Position numbers and translations under genes: made by a program | The notes under the pieces: generated by a model | What the model was told of the DNA's origin: nothing | Database searches by the model: none | The model's input: the letters and a program-made list of their open reading frames with translations, nothing else | Part shown: piece by piece, positions 48,888 through 61,810 of the stretch | Layout of the letters: the number at the start of each line of letters is the position of its first letter | How positions within the stretch are numbered: the first letter of the stretch is position 1 | Source of the DNA: Epiperipatus broadwayi | Taxonomy: Eukaryota > Onychophora > Udeonychophora > Euonychophora > Peripatidae | Assembly (NCBI GenBank): GCA_028023455.1 | Contig: JAQFVV010006708.1 | Span: forward strand, 248,001 to 312,000 | Reading direction: 5' to 3' | Length of the DNA: 64,000 bases

Positions 48888-50254
48888 CCAATAATTAATT
48901 TTAAATACTGTATTTGTGCTTTTACAAACCACCAAAATCTTTTGGCTGGCGACTTTATTTTCCTAGTCTTCCGCAAGTGGGGATTTCATGTCTTCATTTT
49001 TTATATCTCTGAAAGCGGAAACTAGAATTGTTTTTTTTTTGTAATTTTATAAGTCACCAGCAGGAAGATAATATTTATCCCTTTGTAAAGTACAGGTGAG
49101 AGAGACTTTCATTCTGCTAAAGTATTTAAAGCTTTAATATTTTCGTACTCATGTGCACTCTCCGAGCAATTTATTTTGTATTTACATGTAGCTTAAAATT
49201 TATCAGAGCATGTACTCAGAACTTGTGTCATAAACTTATTTCTTAATTATAATTATTTGTAATTCATTTTCTTTAATTGCTGGGGCAGACATAACTGGTT
49301 TTCTAATGATTTACTTGTCTCCTATTGAGACCTTTAATTATGATTCTTAGAGTAGATTTCACCAATCATTTGGTTGGAGGAATCACCAGTTTTAATTGTT
49401 TTTTTTCCCTTCATTTTAAATCATATTTTTTGGTTGTTCTTGAGGTAAATCAATCATCTTTATTTTAAACATAATAATAAGTGCAGCTTCTACTGGCATA
49501 TGACATTCGTGGTCCCGACACATTTTTCAGGCCTCGAAAAGCTCACCAGTTCTGGTTTCAGTGATTTATTTTAAGAATGTATTGGTTAAGTATCTGAATG
49601 GAAAAACCAATGTTTGGGTGAATCCTCTGTTGAAAAAAATTTGTTTCCTTCCTTGATAATTCGTTATTAGAAGATCAGTAGGTCTGCCAGAGCATTGTGT
49701 TTAGTCTTTCTGGTACACGCCTGAGCTAATCCTATTTGTTAACTTAGAAACTTATATTTGACAATTTATGTTGTCTTAAATAAAGTTTTTTTAAATTTGT
49801 TTAAGCTTAATTTGGCTGACGTTTATCTTAGTGCTTTTGTTGCTCAATTATCTAAACAATTTTAAGATATCTTGTTTCTCCCTGAGTTTAGTTGGCACAA
49901 ACCATTATCATCATCCATTCTGATCACAGTAAATAAATTTTCCATGTGATATGATGTGATGTCCTATAGTTACTTGTGTGATCAGAATAGATTGAGTGTC
50001 CAGTACAATATCTTATCTAATACAAATGTATTTTACTTAGTTCTATCCAGATTAGCTATATAGTAATGCATTTTAAATATTAAACATACATGAAATATTT
50101 GCCTGACAAAAATATTAATGAGCAATAAGGCTTTTTTAATAATAACAATTTACTTTAATAATAATAAAAACTTAATAAAGCAAATCAACTTTCTCTTGTC
50201 TTTCATATTTACAGTAATATATAATCAATCAAAAAAATTATTTTAGAATGGATT
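48888..50254. other. Non-coding spacer
   Basis: AT-rich sequence without convincing ORF, repeat or RNA gene. Confidence 0.5.
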
Positions 50255-50261
50255 GGCAAAA

Positions 50262-50420
50262 TCAATCAAGAGCAGTGCAGTGGTAGAGTATTAGACTTTG
50301 TGTGGTCCTTGAATCCATTCAAGTTTTAGGGTCTCTAGTACTGAATCTTTTTATGAATCCCTGAGCGGTAATGCCATTTGTTTATTACTCTCCATGAATC
50401 AGTGCATCAATTAAATAACT
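50262..50420 (+). repeat. Possible tRNA-derived SINE fragment
   Basis: AGTGGTAGAGTATTAGAC near 50277 closely follows a tRNA D-arm / A box. About 30 nt later, GGTCCTTGAATCC resembles a degenerate B box. The rest does not fold as a tRNA, so a SINE head is more likely than a tRNA gene. Confidence 0.4.
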
Positions 50421-50609
50421 GACTCTAGAAAGATATGTTCCTTAAAAAATTCTAGTTCTAACATTTTTGGTGCTTGAATTACATGATTAAATTAATTAAT
50501 TTCTGGATATCTCACAATTTTATTTCAAGTGAAATATAAAAATTTCAATTGTGACTAAATGACACAATTATTTTTTTTTACTTTTTAATGCACAGTAAAT
50601 AAAAGCGTT

Positions 50610-50647
<38 letters not shown>

Positions 50648-50662
50648 CGCTATATATATATA

Positions 50663-50702
<40 letters not shown>
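50610..50702. repeat. (TA)n with interruption
   Basis: Two TA runs separated by ACGC and a short T run; strongly self-complementary. Confidence 0.9.
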
Positions 50703-50707
<5 letters not shown>

Positions 50708-50856
50708 AATTCATGTACATTAAATATTTTCATTAGAAAGAAAGTGTTTTTAAAAAATCGACTTTTACAATCAAGAAAAAAATGAAATGTCATTCATTTC
50801 TATAATCAAACTTTGGCTTCATTTCTATTTAAATCCTTAAAAAATCTGCACTTTTT

Positions 50857-50869
50857 ATTGCTACACCTA
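50857..50869 (+). repeat. Target duplication of locus C, left copy
   Basis: ATTGCTACACCTA; 12 of 13 bases match 51464-51476. Confidence 0.75.
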
Positions 50870-51463
50870 AACATCACCTGATCACCATTTCTTATGCTTT
50901 CTCATAATCCAATTATTAAAACAGACAAAACTCTTTATGCAGTAGTGCCACTCAATGCAAGCCTGAGTAATTACTGGATGCCAGAAGGTTTGTGCATGAA
51001 ATCCCTATCTAGTGCCTACTCATCCAATATCCCCAGACTAGTTTCTAACTTGTGGCTTTCATCACTGAGGAGCCTTGAATATGAGAGCACTGTACCTAGA
51101 TTTTAGAATCTAATGCAATCATCCAGCAACTACCTTTTATCTTTACTTAACTACAAAACTATGAGAATAAAATTGAAAACACAATAATATTTTCAATTCA
51201 AGCTCATTAGCTTATATAGCCATGTAGGTCTGAACTCAGCTCAGTACCCATGCATTTTGGTATCTTTGGTTCTTTAACAACTATAGCCACCACTAAGCTA
51301 TTAGGCAAAACTGGTATTGAATCACTAAACATCACATCATTACCATTTTTATGCTTGTTCATAACTGTTATTAAAACAGGAAAAACTCTTCATACAGTAA
51401 TGTCACTCAGTAAAAGCCAGAACAATCACTGGATGCTGTATGGGGAGTTTTGCCTGTTTTAAT
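50870..51463. mobile_element. Family 2 retrozyme-like locus C, diverged
   Basis: A minus-oriented unit and a third from AACATCACCTGATCACC, ending near 51436, then a short plus-oriented terminus (GTATGGGGAGTTTTGCCTG). A nearly perfect 13-bp duplication surrounds it. CAGACAAAACTC replaces the CAAAGGCAAAACTC of locus A, so this is a separate subfamily shared with locus D. Confidence 0.85.
51022..51080 (-). ncRNA. Family 2 hammerhead, core mutated
   Basis: First core block is GTGATGA instead of CTGATGA, stem II starts with A and has a decayed pair, outer stem I has a mismatch (ATTCAA). GAAA and GTC kept. Expected inactive. Confidence 0.75.
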
Positions 51464-51476
51464 ATTGTTACACCTA
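51464..51476 (+). repeat. Target duplication of locus C, right copy
   Basis: ATTGTTACACCTA. Confidence 0.75.
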
Positions 51477-51888
51477 CAGGAAGTTTTTGAAAATCTTTGC
51501 ATATTTTTTTATTTTATACTGAAACACAATAAATTGGTTTTAATTCTTTTTATATATATTTTAAAAAATCATATTTGAATTTTATGAATATTGAAAAAAT
51601 TTGTTGTAAATATAAATTAATATTGTAATTACATTATACACAATGGACATACATTAATGTGAAAATAAACTCTTGACAATATTTTAATTTTTAATGCAAA
51701 CAAACAAATGTGAATTTATGACAAGTCTATCCAATTCTGCTTTAAAATCTGTGATATTTGTTTTATAATTATTAAAATATTTGAAAAGATTTTTACACTG
51801 GGTCAATTCTGACAGATAATGATGTTAGACATGCTATGATTTTTTGTTTATATTATGGTCAACTTTATTAACTTCCACTTCTAACAAT
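51477..51888. other. Non-coding spacer
   Basis: AT-rich; nothing recognised. Confidence 0.5.
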
Positions 51889-51901
51889 AAAAAGTAAATA
51901 A
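51889..51901 (+). repeat. Target duplication of locus D, left copy
   Basis: AAAAAGTAAATAA, identical to 52186-52198. Confidence 0.85.
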
Positions 51902-52185
51902 AACAGGAAAAACTCACTACATATATTGCCACACACAGCAATCCAGAGTAATCAATGAATGCCAGAAGGCTTGTGCATAAAATCTCCATCTAGTGCCTAC
52001 TCATCCAATAGTCTGGGGATATTGGATGAGTAGGCACTAGATGGGGATTTTATGCACAAGCCTTCTGGCATCCATTGATTACTCTGGTTTGCTGTGTGTG
52101 GCAATATATATAGTGAGTTTTGCCTGTTTTAACAACAGTTATACACAAGCATAAGAGGAGGTAGTCATGTGATGTTTATTGGCTT
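51902..52185. mobile_element. Family 2 retrozyme-like locus D, fold-back
   Basis: The arms 51902-about 52009 and 52019-52126 are close inverted copies around a 9-nt centre, GTCTGGGGA. That centre is the cleavage triplet plus the 5'-terminal bases a self-cleaved family 2 RNA would have. The plus arm continues about 50 nt further than the minus arm, to GATGTTTATTGGCTT. A perfect 13-bp duplication flanks both ends. Neither arm has the conserved core CTGATGA/GAAA. Confidence 0.88.
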
Positions 52186-52198
52186 AAAAAGTAAATAA
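52186..52198 (+). repeat. Target duplication of locus D, right copy
   Basis: AAAAAGTAAATAA. Confidence 0.85.
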
Positions 52199-52935
52199 CA
52201 AAATTGAAAGTGTATATGTGTATTCTTTTAGTTTTAAATAATTATCACTTCATTAATATGTAAAAATTATTAAAACATTTTATAATCAAGCAAAATAGTT
52301 ATATTTCATTTATGTCAAAATTTTTGTCTGAAAATTAAACCAGAATATGTGAATGCTTTCTGGGTGTTTTTTCTGTCATAAACAATAAATATCTTAAAAC
52401 TTTGTTGATTGGCTATATGTTAGTAATCCTTCAAATTTTTTTAAATTAAAAAATCCTTAAAAGCAGCATGAGAGATTCTACATTATTACAAAATCTTACA
52501 CTAATGTTATTTATGTTAATGGTAAAAGAGTGTTCAAAAGCAGAGGAAGTATCACACTTTTTTAGAAATAAGCAAGTCACATTTTCTAATGAATCTAAAA
52601 GTTATTAAATTAATTAATTGCTGTTACTTTTTCATTTAAGCCTTTTAATATATTGAACCAGATGGGGTAGTAAATCAAATTGTAAACAGAATCTAACATG
52701 AACTTTGACTCTTTAAAGAAAAAAATCTAATATAAAAACTTGTTAAAGCAAAACTGTAAGACTTACTTTTATACAAAGAATATGATACACTTATTTATTA
52801 ATTTTAGCTGCACCAATGCAATTTAATTATTGCACCACCACAATCCCTTAGACAGAGAAGAACAATATCCATAGGATACCTGTGATCAAGTCAGAGTTAT
52901 ATATATCAGATATATAACTATGACTATGTTTCAAG
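52199..52935. other. Non-coding spacer
   Basis: AT-rich; no supported feature apart from a short palindrome ATATATCAGATATAT near 52900. Confidence 0.5.
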
Positions 52936-52939
52936 GACA

Positions 52940-53195
52940 CAGATCTTCTCGGCTGCAGAATTCAACACCTATTATTCAAAGCACTTTTTTGTTTCAGAGA
53001 GAACTCCAGGCACCAGTTAATTACCGAAGTAAATAATGCATTTTGAATGATGGCAAACTAATTCAGCACCTAAGAAATCCCAACCAGCTCAATCAAAAGG
53101 ATAGTATAATATACTGTTACTTTATTTAGTGATAAAAGAATTGACCAACAAAATATTAAATTTTAAAGACAATTTATTTTAACTAAATATTTATT
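52940..53195 (-). mobile_element. Old LTR fragment related to the nested element
   Basis: On the minus strand, segments match the 3' half of the 36479-type LTR in order. These include the region around AAAGACAATTTATT and AGAATTGACC, the GGCACCAGTTA...AATGCATTT block and the GAATTCAACACC...ATTCAAAG block. Diverged by substitutions and indels, so much older than the copies at 36-49 kb. Confidence 0.65.
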
Positions 53196-53250
53196 ATTGT
53201 AAATTTTAAACTACTTTTATAAAATCTTAATTAAATTAAACAATGATTTA

Positions 53251-53510
53251 TACAAAATTAACACAGCGTATACCACACTTGAATGAGAAGCTATAAAGAT
53301 ACACAGAAATTATTACACACTAAGCGCTTTTGAGGCCTTTTGCCTCATATTCATAACGGTACTGTGAACTGCAGAATGAAGAAATAGGGCAGCTCACAGT
53401 ACCGCTATGAATATGAGGCAAAAGGCCTCGAAAGCGCTTAGCGTGTAATAATTTCTGTGTATCTTTATAGCTTCTCATTCAAGTGTGGCATATGCTTTGT
53501 TAATTTTGTA
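53251..53510. mobile_element. Fold-back MITE with ~115-bp terminal inverted repeats
   Basis: Starts TACAAAATTAACA and ends TGTTAATTTTGTA-like (TTAATTTTGTA). Arms are about 93% identical by eye around a ~20-nt centre (GCAGAATGAAGAAATAGGGC). TA lies on both sides, compatible with a TA target duplication. Each arm contains GAGGCAAAAGGCCTC-type self-complementary sequence followed by GAAAGCGC in one orientation. No ORF. Confidence 0.8.
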
Positions 53511-54923
53511 TATTAAATTATCGAATGAGAAGTCTTAAAATCTTTAATGATTTATAATAACCTCAGGCACACACATATTATAATAACATATACAATAGCA
53601 ATAAAATTCAGCATTAAAATAATTATAAGCATTCAAAACATTCAAATCAACAGTTCATTTTATGCAGTTATAGAGTTAATTTATTAACTGAATCTGGGAG
53701 GCTTCAAGATTAGCAATGGCAACATTAATATCAGAAATGAAATAAAAAAGGTTATTCATTGCTTATAGAGTTTTGGACATTGACTTCTTGCTGTTTTCTG
53801 CATCATGTGAATTTTTCCAACCAGTTGAATTTAAGGTTTGTTTTGTAAAGGTTACTAGGATTTCTATCCATAATATTATTATTTAAGACAGTTAGATACC
53901 TCTGGCAGTTTCAAATTATTAGGCAGGCAACACTTTTATCGAGCAGGTTGCTGATGTTTTCATTGGACTAAGGCTAGAGTCTGGCCATATGTTTCCAATG
54001 GCTATTACCACTACATTGTCATGGAAAACACTGATTCTGGATATGTGATAGACTGATTATAAAAACTCAACTGACTGAAGAACTGGTTGAATGACTGATT
54101 GAATCGCATTGCCTCTATTTATATGATGAGCTGTTGTCACTTTGTTAATTAGTTTTTTATTTCTGCAAGCTATATCCATTATTAAAATTTGTCCACTGTT
54201 TTTGATTACATTTTTGATAAGATTTTAATCCTGTTTTCCATCAGTAGCTATTTCTAGTTCCTGTTGTTTGATATTTTTATTTAGTAGCCATTGCCAATTC
54301 TGTTTTTATATAACTTCTGGGTATTTGCAGTAATTTTGAGAGACAATTTTTAATTTATACACTTTCATTTGTTTTTCTTTTTAATATTTAACCCTCACAT
54401 TCTATTTTATTAACATGCACACACTTTACTATACCTTTATATTTACATCTTGCTATTAATGCACATAATGTATCTACATTTCTTTAAGTTATGGGAAATA
54501 ATTTTTTTTCTTTTTTAAATTAAATGAAAAGGGATATTTTAATTTCATGTAAAAGATTCATTTTTAAACTTTTATAGTTAAATTCTCTCCCCCAAATTAC
54601 TTTTAAATTAATTCGTAAAACTTTACAAATGATGCAGGGTTTAATTTTCCCCCAGACTAACAGTATTTTCTTCTTTATTTTTAAAAACTTTAAACTTTTA
54701 TATTAAACTTCCTTTTATTAAACTTTTAACTATTTTTTAAATGAAATGTTTTCATTTCAATCATTTACTGACAGTGATTTTATCATTTATTATCACTTTT
54801 AAAACTTCTTGCATTATTTATAAAAATGTTTATTTTTTTTAATAATTGTAAATGAACAATTTTATGTGTAGTGCTCCATTAGTGGTACAGTATATATATT
54901 GAAGCTATACATATATACACATG

Positions 54924-54926
<3 letters not shown>
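53511..54926. other. Non-coding spacer
   Basis: AT-rich; no gene or repeat recognised. Confidence 0.5.

Positions 54927-54974
<48 letters not shown>
54927..54974. repeat. (TA)n microsatellite
   Basis: Uninterrupted TA repeat. Confidence 0.95.
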
Positions 54975-54976
<2 letters not shown>

Positions 54977-55036
54977 TGCTTCACCATTTACTGTGGTTTA
55001 ACTAAAGACCCAGAATTCAACCACAATGAATGTAAA

Positions 55037-55200
55037 CTAAATGTAAAGTAGAAAAATTTATGGAATGTTCTTTTAGTTTCAGAAAATGAAATTGAAAGAT
55101 TTTATTTTAGATAACGAAATGTAAAGTAGAAAAATTTACAGAATGTTTTTTTAATTTCAGAAAATGAAATTGAAAGATGTTATTTTTAGATAATAAAATA
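55037..55200. repeat. Short tandem duplication, ~85-bp unit
   Basis: The segment AAATGTAAAGTAGAAAAATT...ATTTTAGATAA occurs twice in a row (about 55038 and 55119), with few differences. Confidence 0.75.
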
Positions 55201-55549
55201 AAAATTTCTAGAACTCACCAGGGAGATTAATGAGAGATAATAAAAAATAATTAATTAAAAGAAACCCACCATAATTAAAAAAATAAGATAGAGAACAATG
55301 GGGATTGGAATGCAAGATGGCCAGAAAGTTGTGCAGATAGAGAGAGTTAGTTAGTTTCTGCGTGGCCTTTGCCTGAGTCAGTTCAACTGTGAGGAGTAAG
55401 AAAATATCACAAGATATTTTAGTGAAGAAGAATATAGTCAACTTGTGAGTAAAAGCTCCTGCAAAGAAGGGTATATTAACCACAAACATTTAAAGAAATT
55501 TAAACAAAAAGAATCTTCATGCACTGTAATGGGAATGGCCGAGTAGACC

Positions 55550-55574
55550 TTTCTCTCTCTCTCTCTCTCTCTCG
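55550..55574. repeat. (CT)n microsatellite
   Basis: About 12 CT repeats. Confidence 0.9.
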
Positions 55575-57235
55575 TCATTTTTCTGTGTTGCTGGAACTGG
55601 ATTGATTTAATATCAAAAATGAAGAGTCAGTGTTAGAACATTTTCCTGCCTGACCAAATGCCTGCTGCTGGACATGGATCATGAAGTACACTAAAATCTC
55701 CATAAGATTATCTCATTAAAAGACATACGCATTTCCCATTTACCGGTAATATAAATCATTGTATTGGTGTTTGTTATATATTTAAACGTCTTCATTAACA
55801 AAAATGTATACGTAACTTTTTGTTTTATTATATATAATGTATTTGTATGATTAATTAATTTTTAAAGTGTTTTTCTTAAAAGGGCAGAATAATAAAATAT
55901 TCTGTCATTATTCTTTTTTATATATATGTAATCATTTTATTTAGAGTGGAGTGATTTGAAATAACTTGTACATTTTAAATGTGGGAGAGTGTTTTTTTAT
56001 ATAATCTAGAAATGTTAAAGAAGTTTTATTAACAGAGATGGGTAGATTTGGTTAAATGGAGTTCTAACATATTTTATTAAGCCACTAGAATATATATATC
56101 TAAATCGATCATATAAAGATCGATAAATATAAGGGGATTTCTTTTCTTAATCTAAACTTTTACCTCAGTTTTGTAGAGCTTCGGTGTCATGAGAATTTAG
56201 ATACTCATATTTAATTCAGGCTTAATTTTTTTTAAAAATGGATTATTATTCCATCTAAATCTTTCGTGTATTACTTGGGGAGTCTGGAATATCTTTATAA
56301 ATGTGTCTTAGTTCAATCTCCATATTGGTGGGCCTATCATCGGAAATCTCTAAATAAAATTCCGGAAATCATTATATGTAAAATCTATAAATGACTGGAC
56401 ATAAGCAATATGCTCTGTTTTGAACCCGGATCATGCTCTGCAAATGGGTTCCTTTCTCATCTTACTATGTTTTAGAGTCGGAGTGCTATCCAGCCTCATT
56501 TCATTTTACATTCCTCATATGGAAAAATATCTTGGAAAACCCTGCCACCAAGAAAGGAGAAAAATAAAGAATCTCTGAGTAATACATATTTAGTAATACA
56601 TTTGTTCTATTAAGCTTGACTATCTTCTATACTCAAAGCACTACACGGAAAAAAACTTGATGATATTGGTGAGGAAAAGGGTTCAAATTTAAGTTTCTGG
56701 CTATGTTTTAAATCATAGCTAAAAGAACATCTATTTAACTAATGATCTGTTTGTTAAGATTCTCTTTTCTACCACTTCTGAATGACCCCTTTTACTCTCT
56801 CTCTCATTTCCTTGAATCATTCACTCTATGCCCAGCAAATGTGATAATTTGTAAAATGAAACCGAAGTTTACTGCATATCTATAGTTATTGTGCAATCCA
56901 TTAATGCTCTTGGGTAGGCTGAGAGATTACTAACCTCCTCTTTAGAGAGTGATCTTTGTTTATTTTTTTGTTTGATATAATAAATTGTAATTCTTTTGTA
57001 AACAATAAATTTCTATTTTATTTTTAATACATTCACATACCACTCTCTTATCTGTAAATTCCCCCTCCGAGTCTTGTCTCTCCCTGACCACTGGGCATAT
57101 ATTGAGAAGAAGTTCTAGTGAGGTCTTGGGAAGCAAGTCACTTTGTGGCAGTCTGAAGGAGTAGGTGAGGTTCAAACCCCCTCAACCTGCATCTCTAGAT
57201 TGGGTTAAAGCAGCTCTATTTTTCATACCATTACA

Positions 57236-57268
<33 letters not shown>

Positions 57269-57826
57269 TATTAAAATAAGTCAATACATAGACAATCCTA
57301 ATATCAATAATAACCAACAATTTCAATCTGTTGTCAAGCCACCTTTCAGTTTAACTACCAAACCTATCTGTGCCAAGTTCAAACCCTATTAAAATATTCA
57401 TTTTATTAAAATAAACATCTAAACCATACTAGCATGGCTGGATGTGCAGCATTATATATGCACATATGAATAAATGTTGTACATACATAGGTTAATAAAT
57501 GTTACAGCGAATATAATAATTTAAATTTTATTTTTTTTACGAAATGATTTATGTTTAATTTTAAATAGAAATATCAATTTATTAAGCTTATTAAATACAA
57601 ATTCTTATGTGGATATATGATTCACCCTATATAATAATATATAGAGAGCCGCATGATTTAGATTTGTAAAAGAGCAAAAAACTTTTAGCTTTAATTTGTA
57701 TTGACTCCACCGCACCTTTGGCTAAATCAAAGTTTGAAAATTGATAATTGCTTTACTCAAATTTGTCTGATAAATTGCCATGGAAACCTAAACAAAAGCA
57801 TTTTGGTCAATTTGGTAAATCTTATA
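55575..57826. other. Non-coding spacer with (TA)n at 57239-57268
   Basis: No supported gene. GAGGTTCAAACCCCCTC near 57167 looks like an isolated B box without a matching A box. Confidence 0.5.
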
Positions 57827-57834
57827 CTTTAAAG
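57827..57834 (+). repeat. 8-bp target duplication of hAT MITE, left copy
   Basis: CTTTAAAG, identical to 58328-58335. Confidence 0.93.
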
Positions 57835-58327
57835 CAGTGGTCTTCAACCTTTTTACACCTGCAGACCAGTAAAAATAAGGATAAGGTTTTGCAGACTGGC
57901 AAAAATAAGGATAAGGTTTCATGGGCCAGCAGAAGTCTATAGATAAATTTTCTTAAAGATGTAAACAGCTTAGTCTTAGATGAAGTTATATATATATGGA
58001 GTTTGTATAATAAAAAACTTTTTTTTTAATTTTGAATTTTTTTAGAAAAGTAATAAAAAATTTAATTCTACCCCCTCCCCCATAAACATCTGTGATAACT
58101 AGAAAAACAAATTAATTTATGTATGACTGATTAGATTTTGTTCTGTTTCTTTTTTTTTTAATCAGGTAAAAGTGCGATGAAAAAAATAAATAAAAATTGT
58201 TTATATTAATTAAATGTTTAAAATCTTATTATTTTGTTATTAAAACTTTCTTTCCAGTCTATCGCGGACCAACAAAAAACTTCTATGGCCCAGCATCGGG
58301 CCGCAGACCGGTGGTTGAAGATCACTG
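57835..58327. mobile_element. Non-autonomous hAT element (MITE), 493 bp
   Basis: Terminal inverted repeats CAGTGGTCTTCAACC and GGTTGAAGATCACTG, with GC-rich subterminal repeats (GCAGACTGG, GCGGACC, GGGCCGCAGACCGGTGG) typical of hAT ends. Exact 8-bp duplication of the target. No transposase. Confidence 0.93.
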
Positions 58328-58335
58328 CTTTAAAG
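58328..58335 (+). repeat. 8-bp target duplication of hAT MITE, right copy
   Basis: CTTTAAAG. Confidence 0.93.
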
Positions 58336-60140
58336 CAATATTTTAAAAGTTAATGGGTTTCCAGGCAAAATAAATTCTTTTCCAGTTAAGTGCTTTGTAA
58401 GAAAAATATAAATAGGGTATATATGAAGCTTGAGTTATAGAGTCATTAAATTTTAGAAGAGCATCACCATAACTAATCCACATCAGATGGATCTTTGAAA
58501 TATCTGATTGGAGAAAAGTGAATGCTACTTCTAAATCCACAGAAGAATGGTGTGCCACTGTCAGCCAATGCTTCAACCACCAGAGCTTCCATAAGAAAGC
58601 ATTCAGCAACAGCTTGCTCTAGAAAACCATGATACCTGAAAGATAACAGCTGCTTATACAATTCAGCAACTAATTAATCGGTAATGTCAAATCTCCAATC
58701 ACAGAGCTTTGTGTTTACAAACTATTTCTAAATCAGTATTTTCTACTTAAAAGTTTAAAGTTAACAAACTATAATGTATTATAATCTCTAAACCCTATAA
58801 ATGTTTTCATTATAAATTCCCATTAAATGAAATAATGTATTATTTGTATAACTTGCTTACCTCTTTGTAATATCTTAAGTAACGTAAATGTAACCTACTC
58901 TAAATTCTTTATCTATCACTGCAGTTGAGTCTATAATATTTCTTTATTTTTATTTTGTTATTTATATGCCAATGCTTTGAAGCAGTGACTTTGGAGATAT
59001 AATTACAAATCTCTCCCCATAGCTATTTTCTTAATGACATTCTCAATGCTCGCTGGTTTGAATTCCTATATTTGTTTGATTTTAACAGTATTGTTGCTTA
59101 CTATTAAATTTCTGTCTTATTGAGATTTATGAATAGTCTTAGTAATATGAAAGTATATTTAATAATTATTTGGCCAGTCGATCAAATATATTTTACCCTC
59201 CCTCGTAATAATTTCTATGTATCGATTGAAACTTATAAACCAGAGTTTTATTATATATTTTCTTTATCCCTCTAATGTCACTTGATTATGTAGCATTAGA
59301 ATTGGCTCATAATAGTAATATTGACCCGGCTATTGCACCATATTTTTGTAATAATTAATGTCATACTTTCGCTTGGCAGATTAGATATATTAAATTCACA
59401 TTCAATGTTTAATGTTTTGCTGCATATTCTCTTTAAGATGGGACCTTGAGAAAGGCCACCCCATCTTACTTTTTTTTGGGGTGCACACTAATAGGACTGG
59501 ATGTATAATTCCCAGAAATTGTGTTAGCCACTCTGACTTTTTAGCAGCATGATGTTTGGTTCTAGGGTACTAGTGTTTGTCACAAAAACCCTTGACTTCA
59601 ATCTATCCACAGGGCATTCTGTTATTGTAATTTTCTGGTGCTATAGCATGTCTGTGATCTCATATAGCCAAATCTAAGTCCCATAATTTAATTAATTATT
59701 CAGTATTAAACTGAAATTTACATCTTCGGTTTCTGGGTTCAATCTCAAACCTGAGCGGATTTATATGCTCATAATTTACTATTTTAGTAATGTCATCATT
59801 ACTGTTTTTGCTAAGACATGTACAGCATTTTATAATAGTAGCTACAACTGTCAATAGGAATCAGCATAACTTAATGTAGGCACAGTTTACTGATTCTTTA
59901 AATGTGTCAATTCATATTAACAATTAAAAGATTTAAGAAGGAGAAATGTCAAATCCTCATATTATAAAGCCTGCATGCTTTACCACATTAATTGATGTTC
60001 TATTATTTAATAAATATATGTTAAATTTATTCATGCTTTTCCCACATTAATTTATGTTCGATTCATTTAATAAATATATGTTAAATGTATTCTGGTTTCA
60101 TGTAATTTCTCATTCCTATCTCAATCCAATTCAGTCTTAA
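58336..60140. other. Non-coding spacer
   Basis: AT-rich; a 36-bp-scale near repeat of TAATAAATATATGTTAAAT occurs at about 60008 and 60068. No gene. Confidence 0.5.
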
Positions 60141-60141
60141 T

Positions 60142-60556
<415 letters not shown>

Positions 60557-61806
60557 ATTGTATCCAGTTGGATTATATAGCACACACTAATATATATATA
60601 AAGTTGAAAGGAAAACTAGAAATAAACACAGACAAAAATTATTGTAGTTATTTTCTACATTCACTGAAATAAAATAAATAATAAATAATAATTCTGATTT
60701 AAAATATTGTTTTATAAATTAAACTTTTAAAAGGTCTGAATAATAATATATATTGTATTATTATTATTATTATTCTGATTGTGAAATGTAAAAACACAAT
60801 ACTTGTTTTTGAAATTTTTTTTATTTAATTAAAATGTATGTTTTCAAAGGGATTAGAAAGATAAAAATAAAAACTCTGTTTTCAATCAATGTGTTATTAT
60901 CATCTTAGATGATTCTATAAAAAGACTGATAAAAAAATATCAGTCAGTCTGGATAGTGATATTTGAAGAGAACAGTCTGGATAATAATTTTTGTAAGAAC
61001 GGTCAGCTGAAAAGTTGGTTACAGTATTTTGTTGCAACTTGATGAAGTGCAGCATTTGGTTTTAGCTGACCATAGAATTTGCAGAATAGCTATCAAAAAC
61101 TGATGTAGCTGAAGACAAGATAGTATACTGTTTTTCTTAGCAGGAGTTTGAATTTGCATGGAGAAAATGACCCATTTTTATGCTGAAATTCATAGGCTTA
61201 AATGGGGAGAGGACAGTTGCTAACCTGAAATCTATCAAACCAAGATAGCTGCTTGCCTGGAACAGTTCTACACAGATGGAAATATGGACCAACATTATAC
61301 ATGAATTATATACTTTTACCTGATGATGACAATTACTTGGATTGACAAAAAATGCTTGCCCAAAAAAAACACCAGTTGAATAAAGAAAGTTATAAGTATG
61401 CTGTGTCAGATATATGCAGAAAAGCACAGATAAACGTATATATAGCTGGTGAGTTATTTTGAAATAAGTTATATAAAAGTAGACATATATAGAATAATAT
61501 TATTTTAAGTCAGTTAAAAATCTATATATTTTAAAAGAATATAAAGTAATTTTGCTTAAATTATAATTAAGAGTCAAGAATAATGCATTTATCATCTGGT
61601 TTTAAAGGCAAAAGAGACATTTTTGAACAATAATCCTCTGGTCATTATTTTGAAAAATTTATATAAAAAAGGTAAAGAATCGATGATTCAATAATTTAAT
61701 TTAAAAATGTTGATAATTAATCAACAAATATCTGTCAAAAATTGACTGTACCCTTTTTTAAGAAAAAAGGGAACTTATAAACTGATTAATAATTTTAAAT
61801 TATATC
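60557..61806. other. Non-coding spacer
   Basis: No supported gene; the minus-strand frame 61137-61427 lacks any recognisable domain. Confidence 0.5.
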
Positions 61807-61810
61807 TATA

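Noticed and set aside
53395-53460. Hammerhead in the fold-back MITE
   Set aside because: Stem II-like and GAAA sequence is present but CTGANGA is not; stem I does not close.
61316-61345. CTGATGATGAC as a hammerhead core
   Set aside because: No GAAA block, stem II or stem I partner nearby.
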